A stretch of 64,000 nucleotides of DNA, taken from the NCBI GenBank assembly GCA_013398615.1, contig VZSR01003803.1:3420050-3484049 (forward strand), given 5' to 3'. The notes below the pieces were generated by a model, which saw only the letters and a program-made list of their open reading frames with translations, was not told where the DNA came from and made no database searches. The position numbers and the translations under genes are program-made. Source of the stretch: Brachypodius melanocephalos (taxonomy: Eukaryota > Chordata > Aves > Passeriformes > Pycnonotidae). Every line of letters begins with the position of its first letter. Position 1 is the stretch's first letter. Below are positions 10,811-24,300 of the stretch, piece after piece.

Positions 10811-11654
10811 ATTAGCCACTGCACCTCTGATTACGACGGGAGAATATTTAGAAGAAAACTATAATATACTATTTGGAGGCTTTCCTGTTTTTGTTGCATT
10901 TATGTTCTTTGCAGTCAATGTGAATTTTGATGAATGTACAACACAAAGTGTTTGAAGCCATGAAGGACACTGATGGGTCAAAGGGTAGGAACAAAAAGAC
11001 TTCTACCATGTAAAGCAAGTCTGTTGTGTGCTCAGAGCACGAGTTGTAGGTATAAACTTTTGACATGGAGACCCTCTGTCAAGGGGAGCTAAGCCACCGC
11101 CTGTGCCCACACGGACATTTTGATCGATTTCAATGGCTGAGCTCAGTGTGTTGATTGCTTTAGAGAAGTTCCCAGCTCTTGAACCTCATATAGGGCTTGA
11201 TCCTGCAAGGCGCTCAGCACTTGACCCCAATTCCTACACATGAGTAGCCTGTTGATTTGGAGTCACTTGTGACCCTTCCCTGCGCCATTTGGTCCCACCA
11301 CTTCCAGTAAGACTATTCACATGCTCAAAGCTAAGCACAGGCTTAAGCATTTTTGCTAGATCAGGGCCACACGCACCTTGCAAAATCAAGCTCAGAGTAT
11401 TTGGTCCCCTTCCTACTGAGGTAACTGTTAGGACACTCTGTGACCTGACTGGGAGGTGGGTCCTGTTCTAAGCTTGTCATTGCACATTTGTAGTTGGTAC
11501 ACCTCGACTTTGGTAACTATGCACATCTTTTGATTTCTGAAACCAAGTCAACCATTTCTTTTTTCCCCTTTGGAAGCACTATTGCATCAGGAATTACCAA
11601 CAATATGGTTTGTTTTGATGGTGTTTAGGGGTGGGAGAGGACGGAAGCATTTCA

Positions 11655-11704
11655 CATCACACACACGTGCACACAAACACATTCCCATGCGGACACACAC
11701 ATGT
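11655..11704 (+). repeat. Imperfect CA-rich tract
   Basis: An interrupted (CA)n-like patch in the presumed 3' UTR (cacatcacacacacgtgcac and onward). CA-rich RNA can bind hnRNP L; that role is speculation here. Confidence 0.7.
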
Positions 11705-11828
11705 ATGAGGATTCACAGTACCTATGTTAACAAGGAGGGATACAACTGGGAAAAGCTTTAAAATTTTTGATTGTCTATTTTATCATTTATATTGATAGAA
11801 GGCACTTAAAGATGGAATAATTTATAAA

Positions 11829-11834
11829 AATAAA
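11829..11834 (+). promoter_or_regulatory. DLG2: Candidate poly(A) signal AATAAA, proximal
   Basis: AATAAA in an AT-rich stretch about 1.0 kb after the stop codon, followed about 40 bases later by a T/G-rich element (tgtttttgtg at 11873-11882). The hexamer plus downstream element is a plausible cleavage site. Only RNA 3' ends would decide. Confidence 0.4.
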
Positions 11835-13477
11835 AATATATTGATGTATAGAAACTAATTTCTATAGGTAAAATGTTTTTGTGAAGATATTTTGTAAAGA
11901 TTAATTAATTGAAAGATTAAATATTTACACCCTTGTGTGACTGTCAAATGTAAAGAGGACCATCAAGTTGCATTATACCTCTTTCATAACAGATTCTCTA
12001 TTATTAATGCCAAGCAAGATAATTCCTTAAATTGTAGTTGTCATCTTGTTTTTCTTTCAATTTAATCCTCTCCCTTGCCTCTGTTAATCATGATGAACTC
12101 CTGTGGAAAGATCTCTTGAACTCACTGCCCTGTAGGAATTTTCTGAACACAAAAGAATAATAATGCATCTTTGAGAGGGACAACTATTCAGAAGCAAAAT
12201 GTCAGTGCTTAAATGCTGTTAATAATTTCTGTCTTAGGAAGGAGGCACCCTTAATCCCCAAATGTTTTATGATTCTTCCTGTTTCCTTCAGGGAAATAAA
12301 AAAAGCCTTTGATCTTTCCTCTCTTTTCAGGCAGGTCACCAACTAACTTGTATCTTCATTCATTTCACAGTCAACAAGGGTCTTAAAAGCCAAAACTGAG
12401 GCAATAGACATTTATCAGGGATTTGGGGAAAGTCTGTGGAATTGCAGTTTGGTATGTATGGAAGGGGAGAAGGAGGTATATTTTTCTCATTTCACATTGC
12501 CCTTCTTCTGTATACTAATGCCATTCTTTATGGACTTACAAGGGGACAACTGCAACAGATGCTATGACAGTAAAACTGAATTGCCTTTGCTGCTGCTGGA
12601 CCATGTTCTCTATAAAACCCACGCTCCTGCCTCTGCTGCACTGCAGGAGTGCAATGCTTATAGCTGGTGGCTACAGCAACCCTAATGCTTACGGATGTCT
12701 TAAGGGCAAATGCTAAATAGACTCCTCTGGCCCTTGTCTGTTTGAAGCTTACATTGCTACACCCTGTCCATCTGACAGGTCTACCCAGCCACCTTCCGCG
12801 GACAGCGTGACGAGCTGGATATTTGCAAAAGCCACCAGCAGTGACAGGGTTAAAAATACGGGCATTTTTCTGGCTCTGAGCGAGCCTCTCATGATTACTG
12901 CCCAACTCTGGTAACTCTGAGAAGTTCACACTTCTGTAACTACTTTTTCTGCCTGGTCAGCACAGATTTATAAACAAGGGTTTCAGTTAAGTCTCCAAAA
13001 GAGCTTTGTAACCAGAAGGGCTATAAACTTTTGTTTTGTTTTGTTTTAAATATTAATTAATGAATGCTTTGATTTTGGATAATTCTGCAGAAGTCCACAG
13101 AGTGGCCCCAGATCTTTGGAAACCATGGATTTTTCCATGCTAGCAAAATACTATTGCCCCAGGTTGGGAAATAGCCCACCAGACCTGAAAAACCAAGTAT
13201 CCTAAAGCAGGAACTTCATTCTAATTTTCAGCTCTGTTTTTAAGTAATCGATCACATCTGCTTCTTTGTTTCTTAGTTCAGCATGCAGCCTTTTATGGTA
13301 CTATCCTACTAGTAACTGTTTTGCTTTGTCATGTGCTGTGCTTTACGGTGAACAGTAACACTACGACTGAGTACAATCGATTTTTCCATCAGTCCTTGGT
13401 TACTGTAGTAACATTATTTATTTTTCCCTGTCTGTTGTTTGTGCTTCCATTTTAGAGTTGACATTGCACTTCCTGGG

Positions 13478-13506
13478 TTTTTTTTTTTTCTTTTTTTTTT
13501 TTTTTT
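13478..13506 (+). repeat. Poly(T) tract, 28 of 29 T
   Basis: T12, one C, then T16, directly followed by AATAAA. On the minus strand it reads as an A-rich tail, so a decayed retrocopy is possible, but no recognisable body lies to the right of it. Confidence 0.9.
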
Positions 13507-13512
13507 AATAAA
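13507..13512 (+). promoter_or_regulatory. DLG2: Candidate poly(A) signal AATAAA after a long T-run
   Basis: The hexamer directly follows the T-rich run at 13478-13506 and lies about 2.7 kb beyond the stop codon. It may be a true signal with U-rich upstream sequence, or chance next to a low-complexity tract. Confidence 0.3.
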
Positions 13513-14867
13513 ACATATGTTTAAAAACAAATCTTCAAGAGAATCAGTGAGAGGTCTTATTTCCCTTAGGACTTGTAATCCCATTTGTTTTGTGTGTTGA
13601 TGTTTTGCATACCATGTTGCAGCATCCTCAGAGCTGCAGTCCATTTTTGCACTGCAGCTGTTCAGATCATACTGGGTGGTAGTGGGAGGAGGAAGAAAAG
13701 CATAAGACTCATGCAAAATTACATCTGGTGAAAAAGTCCAAATTCACAACCCACAGCAATTGGCACCTGACTCCATATTGGTGTTAACACAGCTTAGCAT
13801 AATCAGATTCCTTTTCTGTCCATGTAAAAGACTTGGGAGCCTCTAACCATGAGACCAATGCAAATGCTGGACCCTTAAGGAAAAGTGCCAGATCACACCC
13901 CTGGTGCTATATCTCATGTTCTGGCACAGTGTGTAGCACCATAGGGTCTAAGCAGAATCAAAATTATCCCAGCTTTTTGTCCACCCATGAATGATCACAA
14001 TGACATCTTGCTAGCTTTTGTGCAGATGTGCAATATTACAACTTAATTATTTTTCCTTGCCACAAATGAAAGAATATCTTCCATGCACTGACTCATTGAG
14101 AGCTTGCTAACAGGGCTCAGTGGAATGGCATTTCTTCACTGGTCTTACGGTCTGACCACCAACCAGTGAAAGAGCCTCTTTCTTGCTTAATCCCCCTTCC
14201 TACAGAGGTACCCTGTCCATGCTAGCGCTTTGTAATTTCTTTGGTAGTAAAGGCTGTTTCTAGATCAATATTCTGTGATGTAATTGTGTTTGTAGCTAGC
14301 ATGGTTTGATGCTCCGGTATGGATAGGGTCCTAGGAACCACTCGGTGAAAGTCAAGAATAAGAAATCTCTCCGTTGCACTGAAATTACAAATCCTCATCC
14401 TGGAGAGCAGTGTGGTACCTGAGCTAATAACCACTACGAGCCAGCAACAGTGTCCTAGGTATACAGCATCCACCTACCTATTTACATTTGTTTTCTATGG
14501 AGAAATTGTTGGCATTACACCTTCACTGTTACCCACTCATCAGCACCCAGTCAAACTGTCAAATTTTTGGTTTGGTTTTCTTATATTTTAATATTTGTTT
14601 TTCAAATTGTATCCCTGACCAGAGGATTCAGTGAGTGAAAACACATGAAGATATTTGTAGGAGAAACCATTTTGAGGAAAAACTATCTATCTCCTTTTTC
14701 AGATGCAGATTTAAAGCCATAATATCTGCTGTGTTCACAGAAAGTGGTCTTTTATCCTTCATAGCTTTTAATCTCAATATTTTCCCTCTTGAACATTTTG
14801 CCTGTCATGTTATGCATGTGGTTCACTGTGCAACCGCATTCAAGTGTGCAATCCCATTCCTTGGTGG

Positions 14868-14873
14868 AATAAA
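14868..14873 (+). promoter_or_regulatory. DLG2: Candidate poly(A) signal AATAAA with T-rich downstream
   Basis: The hexamer is followed at once by a C/T-rich run (cttttttctttccc), about 4.1 kb after the stop. It could serve as a distal cleavage signal. Confidence 0.3.
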
Positions 14874-15869
14874 CTTTTTTCTTTCCCATTAAAAATCAGA
14901 CATTTTGTCAATTGGTTCAGAAATAAGAATGAGGTCATTATACTAAAAAATAAAATTTCCATTCTAGGATACAAATCAGCATCACAGCTAACAACAGATA
15001 ACACCTAAAATCTATCCAGCATATAGCTAGCCTCGATCCTCAGCCAGTGGAAATCACAGTCACTACTCTGATTTAAATGGAGTCCATCCCATTTATATCA
15101 CCTGAAGTTAAACATCCATCCTCCTCATCACACTGATTTTTTTGCATCCCTGTAAAACACCAAGGCCACCTGATTAAACAGCAGCTCAGCATTTTCCATC
15201 TTTATTTACTGCTTGTTTTACTGTAACACCCAGAGGGCCAAGTCATGGACCAAGATCCTTTTGAGGCCAGTGCTGTGAAATTGCTAACAAAAAGACACCC
15301 TAAGGGCCAAATGGATTTGCAGAAGGCTTAAGCTGCACTGACATCTCACCAAGAGCTATAGAAACTACCACTTCTTTGGCCCTTTTGAGACTCTCTCTAA
15401 GGTGAAAAGCATGAGAGGTGATCCATCATCTCTCACTCCACATTAGTAGCTTACACCTTCTGGCCCTACAGCACAGGCAACTTGCCCTGATGTCAAACAG
15501 CATTTCTGGGGAAAAGGAGCCAGCATCCTAGGCAAGATCTTTGGTGGGGGGCAGGGGGAAAGCATTTAAAAAAGGAAAACAAAAATGGCAACACTGTTGG
15601 CTCTTAGTGGGGATAGCAGCCTTTTAATTTCTGGACTTGTGCTCCCAAATTTGAATTGGCCAGTTTGAATTTCTGAGTGCAGCAGCCTGTATGCACCAAG
15701 CTGCTCCCTCCAGTACAATGTTCGGCACGCGTTTCTTTAACAGGATGTTTCTCAGTCCAGCTGTAGTGTGGGGTACTCAGAATCTGAACTGGAGTTTACA
15801 AAACACCCTGTCCAGCTTACACTCCTGTTATGTGTAAATACTCTGCGCATCCATTCCATTTGTGTAAAG

Positions 15870-15875
15870 AATAAA
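15870..15875 (+). promoter_or_regulatory. DLG2: Candidate poly(A) signal AATAAA, distal
   Basis: The hexamer has a T/G-rich element (tgtgtccttgcttattt) about 45-60 bases downstream, about 5.1 kb after the stop codon. It is the most distal candidate I considered. Confidence 0.3.
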
Positions 15876-18800
15876 GCACACACAATTATAAAAATTAAGC
15901 TGTATATTTCATACTAGCTGTGTCCTTGCTTATTTATTTCAGTCCAAGCTCTCAGCTGTGGTTCAGTTGTAAATGCTTGATAGAGTGTTCATAAATATGT
16001 CATGAATTTTATTATAAAATATTAATATTAAAGCATTTTTACACTTTATAGCAAATGGTTTCTTCACAAGCCATAATTTGTCTTTTTTCCTTGGAGCAGA
16101 ATAGCAACAGAGGAAATATTATGCTTTTATTTTTGTCTTTATTTTGTTAGACATTATCACATCTGTCACACAAGACAGACACAAGTCTGGAATTAGAAGG
16201 ATGGTTTCAAAAATGACTAAGAATAAGACACCTTTTTTTCTTTCTAGCCCTTTTATATTTCTTTTTGACTTCACATTGATATGGAAGTTGCCACCAAGAA
16301 GATTCAGTCTGGTGAAGTACAGCCACTTTCTCCTTACCACAGCTCTGCTGTGAATTCAGTATCATCAGCATCTTGGTGAATAATTACCATAATATTTTTT
16401 ATAATTAAATAATCATTCCATGTTTATGACATGACTGCATAGCCATGGGGAAAAGGACTGTAAGAATTACATTATAGCTGCTTATGAGCAGCTTAGTGGA
16501 GCATAAATTCACTTGTGCTAGGAGATCCCAACAGGTCAAGAACCTTGGGGTTTGGCCATCCCAGGAATATCTTTGCAGATGGTTTGTGGGCTCCAGGGAG
16601 GCCATGTGAACATTTTCAGTCCCCAGCAGAGGCAGTAACATGATGGTACTGCTTTTGACACAGACAATACTATCTGCAGTCTGCAGAGGACCAGAGAGCC
16701 TTTATATGGCTCTGGGAGCCACAACTGAGACTACAGGGGAAAAACTGCCCACAGGGTTCTACATGCATGATCACAAGAATGGTCAATCATCTAAACATTC
16801 ATTGTGATGCTTTAGATTTCTCCAACAGATTCAAAAGAGGGAGAGAATCCAAACAATTGATGTTGAGCAGGGTCTCTTATTAAAGTACTTTCTTCTTCAT
16901 CCTCTCTCTAGGTCAACCTGAGCCAATTCCCCAGACTATACTCTGCAGAAGCAAGAGAAACTTAGAAAACAATCTTTATAAAATAGATTGGAGACAGAAA
17001 GTACTTAAAATTATAGGAAGCTAGACATGCTGTGATGATCAATTCAGGCAGTGGTGGCAAACTTTGCCAGCCTTTTGCCTTGGCCAGGCATAGATTATAT
17101 CCCTAATGGTCACATTTTCTCATTTGTCCCACTGCCCTTTAATGGTTCCTTCACACAAACAGCCAAGTATCTGGACTCAGCTGTCTGTGCACAACCTGTG
17201 GTTTGAAAGAAACTCTCTCCCAGTTTGGAAAATTATTTGGGACCAAAGCTACAAGGTAGGCGAGCAGTACTTCTGCTATACAGATACCTCTAGGTGCCAA
17301 ATCCATCTTAAGGAAGTCATTTCACCATGATTTTCGGAAGAATTTAGGTGTCTATCTGGCATAAGCAAATTGTTCATTTCACCATAATCAGAGCACTTTA
17401 GAGCTGGCACAAAGCAAGGCAATGACACCTAAAGCACCTGTGGAAAAGCAGGAAAATGGTAATACAATTCCTAAATATCTGGGCACAGAGAAGATCCTCT
17501 TCCCCATGAGCAATCTATACCAAAATCTTTATTATCAAGAATTCCATCCCTGGAACTGTTCAAGGCCAGGTTGGATGGGGCTCTGAACAACCTGGTCTAG
17601 TGGAAGGTGATGCTGGCCATGGCAGCAGGATTGGAACTAGATGATCTTAAAGTCCCTTCCATTCCAAACCATTCCATGATTCTATGATCATGGACAACAG
17701 AGGAAGACCTACAATAGTAGCTCTACCAGAGCAGGATTCCACAAAAGCACCATAACAAAGCCCATCACTGCAAGGAAAGTGACACCATGGCTGCAGAGCA
17801 TGGACTGCTTGAGTTGGCTGGCTGGGCATGCCACCAGTAAAAGAGCTGAACTGGTCTGCACACCACGGTGGACAGCTGTGGACATAAGCACAGCTCCCCT
17901 GCTCAGTGGAGGAGGGCAGCTCTGGACAGCACCCACTGCTGCAGTCTCTTACTGATGGAGATGGATCCTGCCTGACCCAATGGAGAGTTGCTGGTGCCAA
18001 ATATCCCAGGGAGGGGCAGCATGGTGCACAGAACAAATAAGAAATTTTAGACAGTGAAAAAATTGAATTGCTTGCTGCAGAAGCTCATTAACTACTGTCA
18101 ACTACTCATTAGTGCTTGATCTAAGCAGAAAAAGGTGGTGGCAACCAGGGAAAATTAATTAGGTCTAACATTATAGCAGTGATTGGGTTGTTACAGCATC
18201 AATACACAGCTGGCCCCTACACCATACCAACTGATTAACTAATGTCTCAGGGCAAGCAACCAGCCTGAGGGCTTGCTCTGGAATGTATGGACAAAGAGTT
18301 TCCACTGCAGCCTCTTCTGGCTTCCCTTCCAACAGGGTCTCACTGACACTGCCAAAGATTTTGCCTTGCAGTAGAATAAAGGAATGCAATAGGGCATCAG
18401 CTGTAAATGTCAAACTGAAGATGTCTTTAAGCTGCAAAACTCTGGGATGGTCTTTAAATATGTAAGAGAGGTATAAAATGCTGGGAATCTGGAGTAAAAT
18501 CCATCCTTAACAGCTCATACAAAGTTGCAGTCTGAAGCAGAAACTTACCAGTGGCACCACTAAACCCTGTTTGACCTGCCTGACCTACCTGCTCCAGAAG
18601 ACTCTTCTAAGCAAAATTCATGCTGGGCTCCAAGGAAACATTTTCTTTAAGGTCTTTTTGTTTCTTTGTTTTTCCCAAGAAAGGATGTTGCCACTGTGCC
18701 ATCTGCACTTAAAGCTCATCAGGGGCTGTTCATTACCTTCAAATCAAAGCACAGGGCAAAATTGTACCAATCATCACCATATTTACATACTGCAAGGGTC

Positions 18801-21037
18801 AAACCTATGTCAAACACCTATTTCTTTCTGTATTTTTTAACAAACAGTGTTTTGGATACTGTCAGCCTGATGATTCACAGAACAAATCTGAAGGGTCTGA
18901 GGGCAAATGATTGTCTTACATTCCTGTCACTTGAAATAGAGATTTTGGACAGGAATTGTAGGATGCAGGAGTCACCAAAGCACCATTTTCCTCCCCTGAT
19001 GATGTATTTATTAGCTGTACTCTGCTTGCCTGGATATCATTTGCTGGGAGTCAGTTTCTCATTAATGGCAATACATCTCCAGTAAAATATTAGGCAAATA
19101 TTTTCTAAGCTATTAACTCCTCATCTGTATATAATCCTTCTTTAACAGCACTGGCATTTGCTGTAGGTAAGTATGCTCATCAGCTTATAATGAAATCTCA
19201 CAGGCAGCATATCCAGAGCCTCTTTTCTCAAGAGACACCACATCATCCTATTTTAGAGATACCAAATGAGAAGGAAAACACTATTCTGAGACTGTGTCTG
19301 CTAAACAGGGAAAAGCCCTGCTGATCCCCAACCCCAAGGGGATTGGCAGAAGGCCCATTTCCAATTAAATGAGCTAAGATGTTTGCCTGAGCATAGTCCA
19401 TGGGGTAACTGGATTTGGGGAACAGGTACAGTCTGTGGATATGAGGCAAATGGATCATGCCTTACTCAGCTGGCTGGATTTGTGGTGGAAAGGGGGTGGT
19501 CATTTTGATAGCTGTAGCAGGTATGTAAGTGAGGCCATGGGCCTAAGACAGAGCTAATGGAGAGGTGTGGGAGTGGGAAGGTCTCACATTGTTTAGTTCA
19601 CTCCATTAATCAGCAGAGTTACAGATGGAGGCTTACAGGTCTCTGAGCATAAAGTTACACGGGGCAAATACCAATTTCAATGCATTAAAGAACCTGGAGT
19701 CAAACAGTAGGGACCAGGAAAGCAGTAATTCATAGTCCTGTGGAAGAAACCAGTTGTTAATTGAGCCTTTGCTCATGGAGACAAATCCCCAGTGGCCACA
19801 AATTTCTGTCATAAATACAGCAACTGCCTTCCTTTAAGCAAGAATTGAGTCACCACAGAACACTGAGTGCCTGAGACCCACACAGCCAAGGCATCCTCTC
19901 TCTGCCCACAAATGCATTCTGATGGGCCCCTCCACACCCGTGTCCCAACACATCAGCTCAGGTCAGCTCCACAGACCCTGCAGAGCAGCTGCAGACTTGA
20001 TCTTCCCCACACACACAGGGACACAGGCAGGCTCAGACAGAGCACTCAGGGACACAAATCACTGACCTGAGCAGTGTGAGTGCCTCAGCATCACAGGAGC
20101 TGCTGTGGCAGGCGCTGAGGCAGCAGTGCTGTTATGTCTCTCCATGGACTGCAAGAACTGCATTCCCACCTTCAAATCCCTGTGCAGAGCCCAGAAACTC
20201 AGCAATATTGGGACTCTGATGCTATAATTAAGATGTTAAACTTTTACAGGGCAGCCCTTCAAGGTCCCTCACATGGGTACTTGAACAGTATGCACCCATC
20301 ACAGTCCAGCCTAGGGCAAGGAGTGCATACAGTGGATTTTCTGTATTGCTGCCTTGAGATTCAGTGAGATGAAGCTAGAGTTCCCCTGAATTGCCCAGCC
20401 TGGATGGAAAGCTTTAAGGAGGGAAGGGGAGCATACACACGCTCCATTTCATGGATGATTTGCCACCTTGGCTGGAGCAGTGTCATTGAAGTTCTGGAGG
20501 TACAGGTTATTAGGATTTCTCTTTATTTAATTAATTTAATATTTATTTAATTCCCTTTAGAGCAGCTAGAGCTAAGTCTTCCCAAATTTTCCATAGAAAA
20601 ATAGCCAAAAATCTGTACTGGCCTTCAGTGACATTTTCTACCTATTTGTTATATGACTAGGGAATTCTTCTCCATATGATGTGTACCCACAGGGCAGGGA
20701 AGTATTAATGCTGCCTCACACTAACACACTATCTGCACAGTCTCTGTTTTGCAGGGACCATGTAGGCAAGAAATAACTTAAACTACAGCACCTTTATTGC
20801 TATTTTTTAGCCAATGGTACAAGAAGTCCAGGCAGGGAACAGGGAAAAAAATATTAAAGAGTGATGTTTAACTGCAAAGGCCCTAAGAAATACCTTATTT
20901 TGAGGAGCGGTAGAAAATAAGTAAAAAGAGAATATGTAGAAGCAGATGACAGAGGAAGGGCTTGGCCATACACAAAGAGGGAGGAAGGGGATTTTGAAGC
21001 CAACAGTCCATACTGATATCAAGAGATTTTAGTGAGA
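15876..21037. other. Intergenic sequence 3' of DLG2
   Basis: No gene is recognised. A CR1 tail lies at 17538-17689. An AT-rich patch at 20521-20560 is built of ttatttaatt-like units. ORFs up to 139 codons (18666-19085) have no motif I know and read as chance. The section at 19860-20120 is rich in CA and CAG-like words and matches nothing familiar. Confidence 0.6.
17538..17689 (+). mobile_element. CR1 LINE 3' fragment, sense
   Basis: The closing part of CR1: 'tccatccctggaactgttca', 'aggccaggttggatggggct', 'caacctggtctagtggaagg', then 'attggaactagatgatctta' and the tail 'ccatgattctatgatc'. The phrase order is fully typical. The copy is 5' truncated. Confidence 0.92.
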
Positions 21038-21302
21038 TGGGGTTTGGTCTCTTCTCCCAGGCAGCAAGTAACAGGACAAGAGGAAATAGCCTCAAGTCGC
21101 ACCAGGGGAAACACTGGGAAATTAGATTATTAGATTAGATACTGGGAAAAACTTCTTCATTGAAAGGGTCATCACACATTGGAACAGAGCCCAGGATGTG
21201 GTAGAATCATCATCCCTGGAAGTATTAGGAAAAAAGAGTAGATGTGGCACTCAGGGACATGGTTTAGTGATGAACATGATGGTGCTGGGTAATGGCTGGA
21301 AA
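21038..21302 (+). mobile_element. CR1 LINE fragment, sense, lacking its 3' tail
   Basis: CR1 phrases run in order: 'ggtctcttctcccaggcagc', 'aacaggacaagaggaaatag', 'aaacttcttcattgaaaggg', 'tcatcatccctggaagtatt', 'gtggcactcagggacatggt', 'tggtgctgggtaatggctgg'. The match stops there. The expected 'gatgatcttaaaggtc' and GATTCTGTGATT tail are missing. A small duplication (attagattattagattag) interrupts it near 21121. Loss of the 3' end in a CR1 points to a later deletion. Confidence 0.88.
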
Positions 21303-24300
21303 GCTGACGGCACCATTTGCCACCGGGAAGGAAGGGTGATATTGAATAGCTGCACAGCATAAAGTCCCTTATATGTTATATATCCAAACACCAGACAGTG
21401 CTATGGAAACTGGAGGAAAAAGAAAAAAGAGAAAAAGAGCCAGCACATCTTGCCCGATTTTGGCCTATCCTATTCTTGAGCTGCAAGGCTCTAAATTCTT
21501 TGAAAATAATTCAGCCTCCCTTTCACATGAATAAAGCTTTACAGGAACTACATTAACACATTAAATTACAGTCAGGCCAGAATTTGGCCAAGACAGTATG
21601 CTAAACATATCCACTCTGTCTAACTCTGTCAGGAGATCTCCTTTCTTCACCATGTACTCCTTGGCATTTCAGGCTGTTTCCATAGGTTTATAGTTACAGT
21701 GGCACGGTGGGTCTTGCTACATTAAAGTCAGCCAGGATGAGAGCAGAAGGGGAAAAGTAGCACAAAAAGTTGAAGGGTTGCTAAGGCTATGAACAGCTGA
21801 CTTGACAACAGCATCAAGGCTTCAATGAGACTTATCCTAAATCCACACCTTTCCCGTAACTTACAGAATTGTATTTTTACTGACTACTGACGCTGCTGGT
21901 CCTGGGACTTGTGTAAGAACTAAATTACACACACATAATTAAATAGGAGGAGGATGATCATAACAGCAAAAAAAAAAAAACCAACAAGAAAAATAAAGCT
22001 CAGTTTGAAATTTCATGGGTTTGGCTGCATGCCAAAAAGAGACAGATAGTTTAATGTACTTGAACTTTCCATGAAGAAATAATGCCCCCAAAATGTCAGT
22101 TCAAAAATATCACGTATTTTGACATTTAGGACTCAGAACAGATCATTTCAGACTGACAGACCACAGCAAACCAATTCTTGCTGGTGGCTACTTTTTAAAT
22201 TAAATACAGCTTTAAAAATACCTGTCTTTTGGTCCAGCTAAGATACTCTGAGATAAACCACTGTCTAAGGAGAAAAATAAAGTTTATCCCAGACAGTGTG
22301 ACCAGCTTTGCTCAGACCCCTGAGAGGCTTCCACAGTGGAGATGAATTTTATTACGTGATACGGGCACTCACTTGACAGAAAGAGATTTGTGAGCCATTA
22401 GTAAGAGACCATATCATACACTTACACAGATCAATTCCCATCCAACAGTGACAGGAGACAAATGAAAAATGTGTTATATAGCAGGGACTACAGACTTTGA
22501 CCACTACAATCATATAATGTTTACTAGACAAGTGAGCTGGAAGCAAGTATATCTGAGAATAACAAGCACCCCAAAATCAAACACCTACTCAAGGTTTTTT
22601 CTAGTAACTGTATATTTTCAAAGAATCTACATTTTTACTAGGAAACAATAAATCCTGCAGAACTAGAAATGAAGATAGCTCCTATAAAAATGTTTGGATA
22701 TGTTTCAAGTTGCAGGAAAACAGAGTTAAGGTGACAAAACAGAGGGACTCATAGAAACCAACCATCCACAGTGATGACCCATGTGAGACATGCAGAATGA
22801 ATTATGAGACAGGAAAGAGCAGTTAGATTAAGGGGAGATAAACAGTAAAACAAAATCTGTAAAATAAGACTGGAGGTTAACTTGTTAGAAACCAGCACAG
22901 CCAAAGTAGGAAGGGGTAGGAGTAGAGAATGAGGCTGCCTAGAAATGTGTCTGTTTGAAGAACAGCCCCTAGACAAAGGCAACCAGAAGCTTGATGGGCT
23001 GAGAGGACTGTCACTCTTCCTCTACAATATGCTGTGAATGCAATCAGTGCCTTCAAAACCTCCAGAGGACACCATACCTGACTGCCCTGCTCTCTAGCAA
23101 ACAGCACAAAAATTGTTTCAGATCTATGAATCTTCGCTTGTCCGTCTTTTTCTGCTCAGGAATCTAACAGATGTTTCCACAGGCCTAATTCAACAGGCAG
23201 TATGCCTAATATCTTGCTACAAATACCACAGTCTGACTCACTTGAAGATACTTACAGCAGCCAAATCTCACTGTTTTGCTTCTGCCTCTTCCCAGCTGAG
23301 CCTCTGGCCTTTTACTAATCCTGCTATTTAACATTACCTATTTGCATATCCAGCCCAAAGCTAAAATTCCTTCCAAAATGGGTAAAGGAACTGTGCAACA
23401 GATGCCAACCTTTATTTGAAATATTCATCCCTAACCACTTCAATCATTGACAAAGACCACTAGCACTAAGCATTAATCACAGATAGTTAAATCAAGGGAT
23501 TTTTTTTTGGTCCATGGTCAAAGCAAGTGCCACAGTCCCAGTCTCTGCCCTGCCCCAGGGCACAAACCCAGGTAGCCACCACAGAGCAATGGTGACTCTG
23601 TGAAGGGCTCTAGCTCAACCACTCATCTCAAGAGTCTTTAATACAAGTGCATTTTGTTGGGTACACCCCCATCACTGCCTCTGAATTTAGCAGTAAGTGT
23701 TCTTACATATGAGGGATGTTTTTCCCTACTCAGCAAAGATTACCCTTGGGATTTCCCCTCTCTGACTTAAAAACCCATGACTTAAAGACTGCACTGCAAA
23801 ATGGTTCACATTTGCATAACAGCACTAACACAAGCAAATTTGCCTTCCCACACCAAAACCAGGTTTTCTTGGCTGCTTTTTCTTACTCTTGTATTACAGT
23901 CAAAATGGATAAGAAAAAGTAACTGAGAAGACACCCTAAAAAACTTATTTCAAATTTTCCATCTGAGGTCATCCAAGGGTAATACCATGGATTTTGACTT
24001 CTTCATTTTCCAGACATAAAGACTGATAAAAGAATGCAAAAGACTACATTGTAGTGATACTGTCAGTCAAGCCCTGTAGACTATGACAGTGTGAGAGATG
24101 TTGACGGGATTTCAGAAGCTTGAAAAAACTCTCAAAAAATGTCAGCAAGATGTTTTGAAAAAGAAGAAATTGAAGATGACAGCCATAAAAATCATAAAAA
24201 CAAATATCTGTTGAAATATAAGGTGCCATTTTTCATCAGAGATAAGTGAAGCTTAGTCTGCATGTGTTTTTCTTACACCAGTACACTTTTACTGTTTCTC

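Larger units (their letters stand above)
10811..15875 (+). other. DLG2: DLG2 3' UTR (inferred; end uncertain)
   Basis: Everything directly after the TAA belongs to the terminal exon, but its extent is inferred. Candidate poly(A) signals occur at 11829, 13507, 14868 and 15870; the end given here is the farthest one considered. The block is AT-rich, has no CR1 copy, and contains a CA-rich patch and a long T-run. DLG2 transcripts in mammals have long 3' UTRs, which fits. The real transcript may end as early as about 11.85 kb. No ORF inside it looks coding. Confidence 0.5.
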
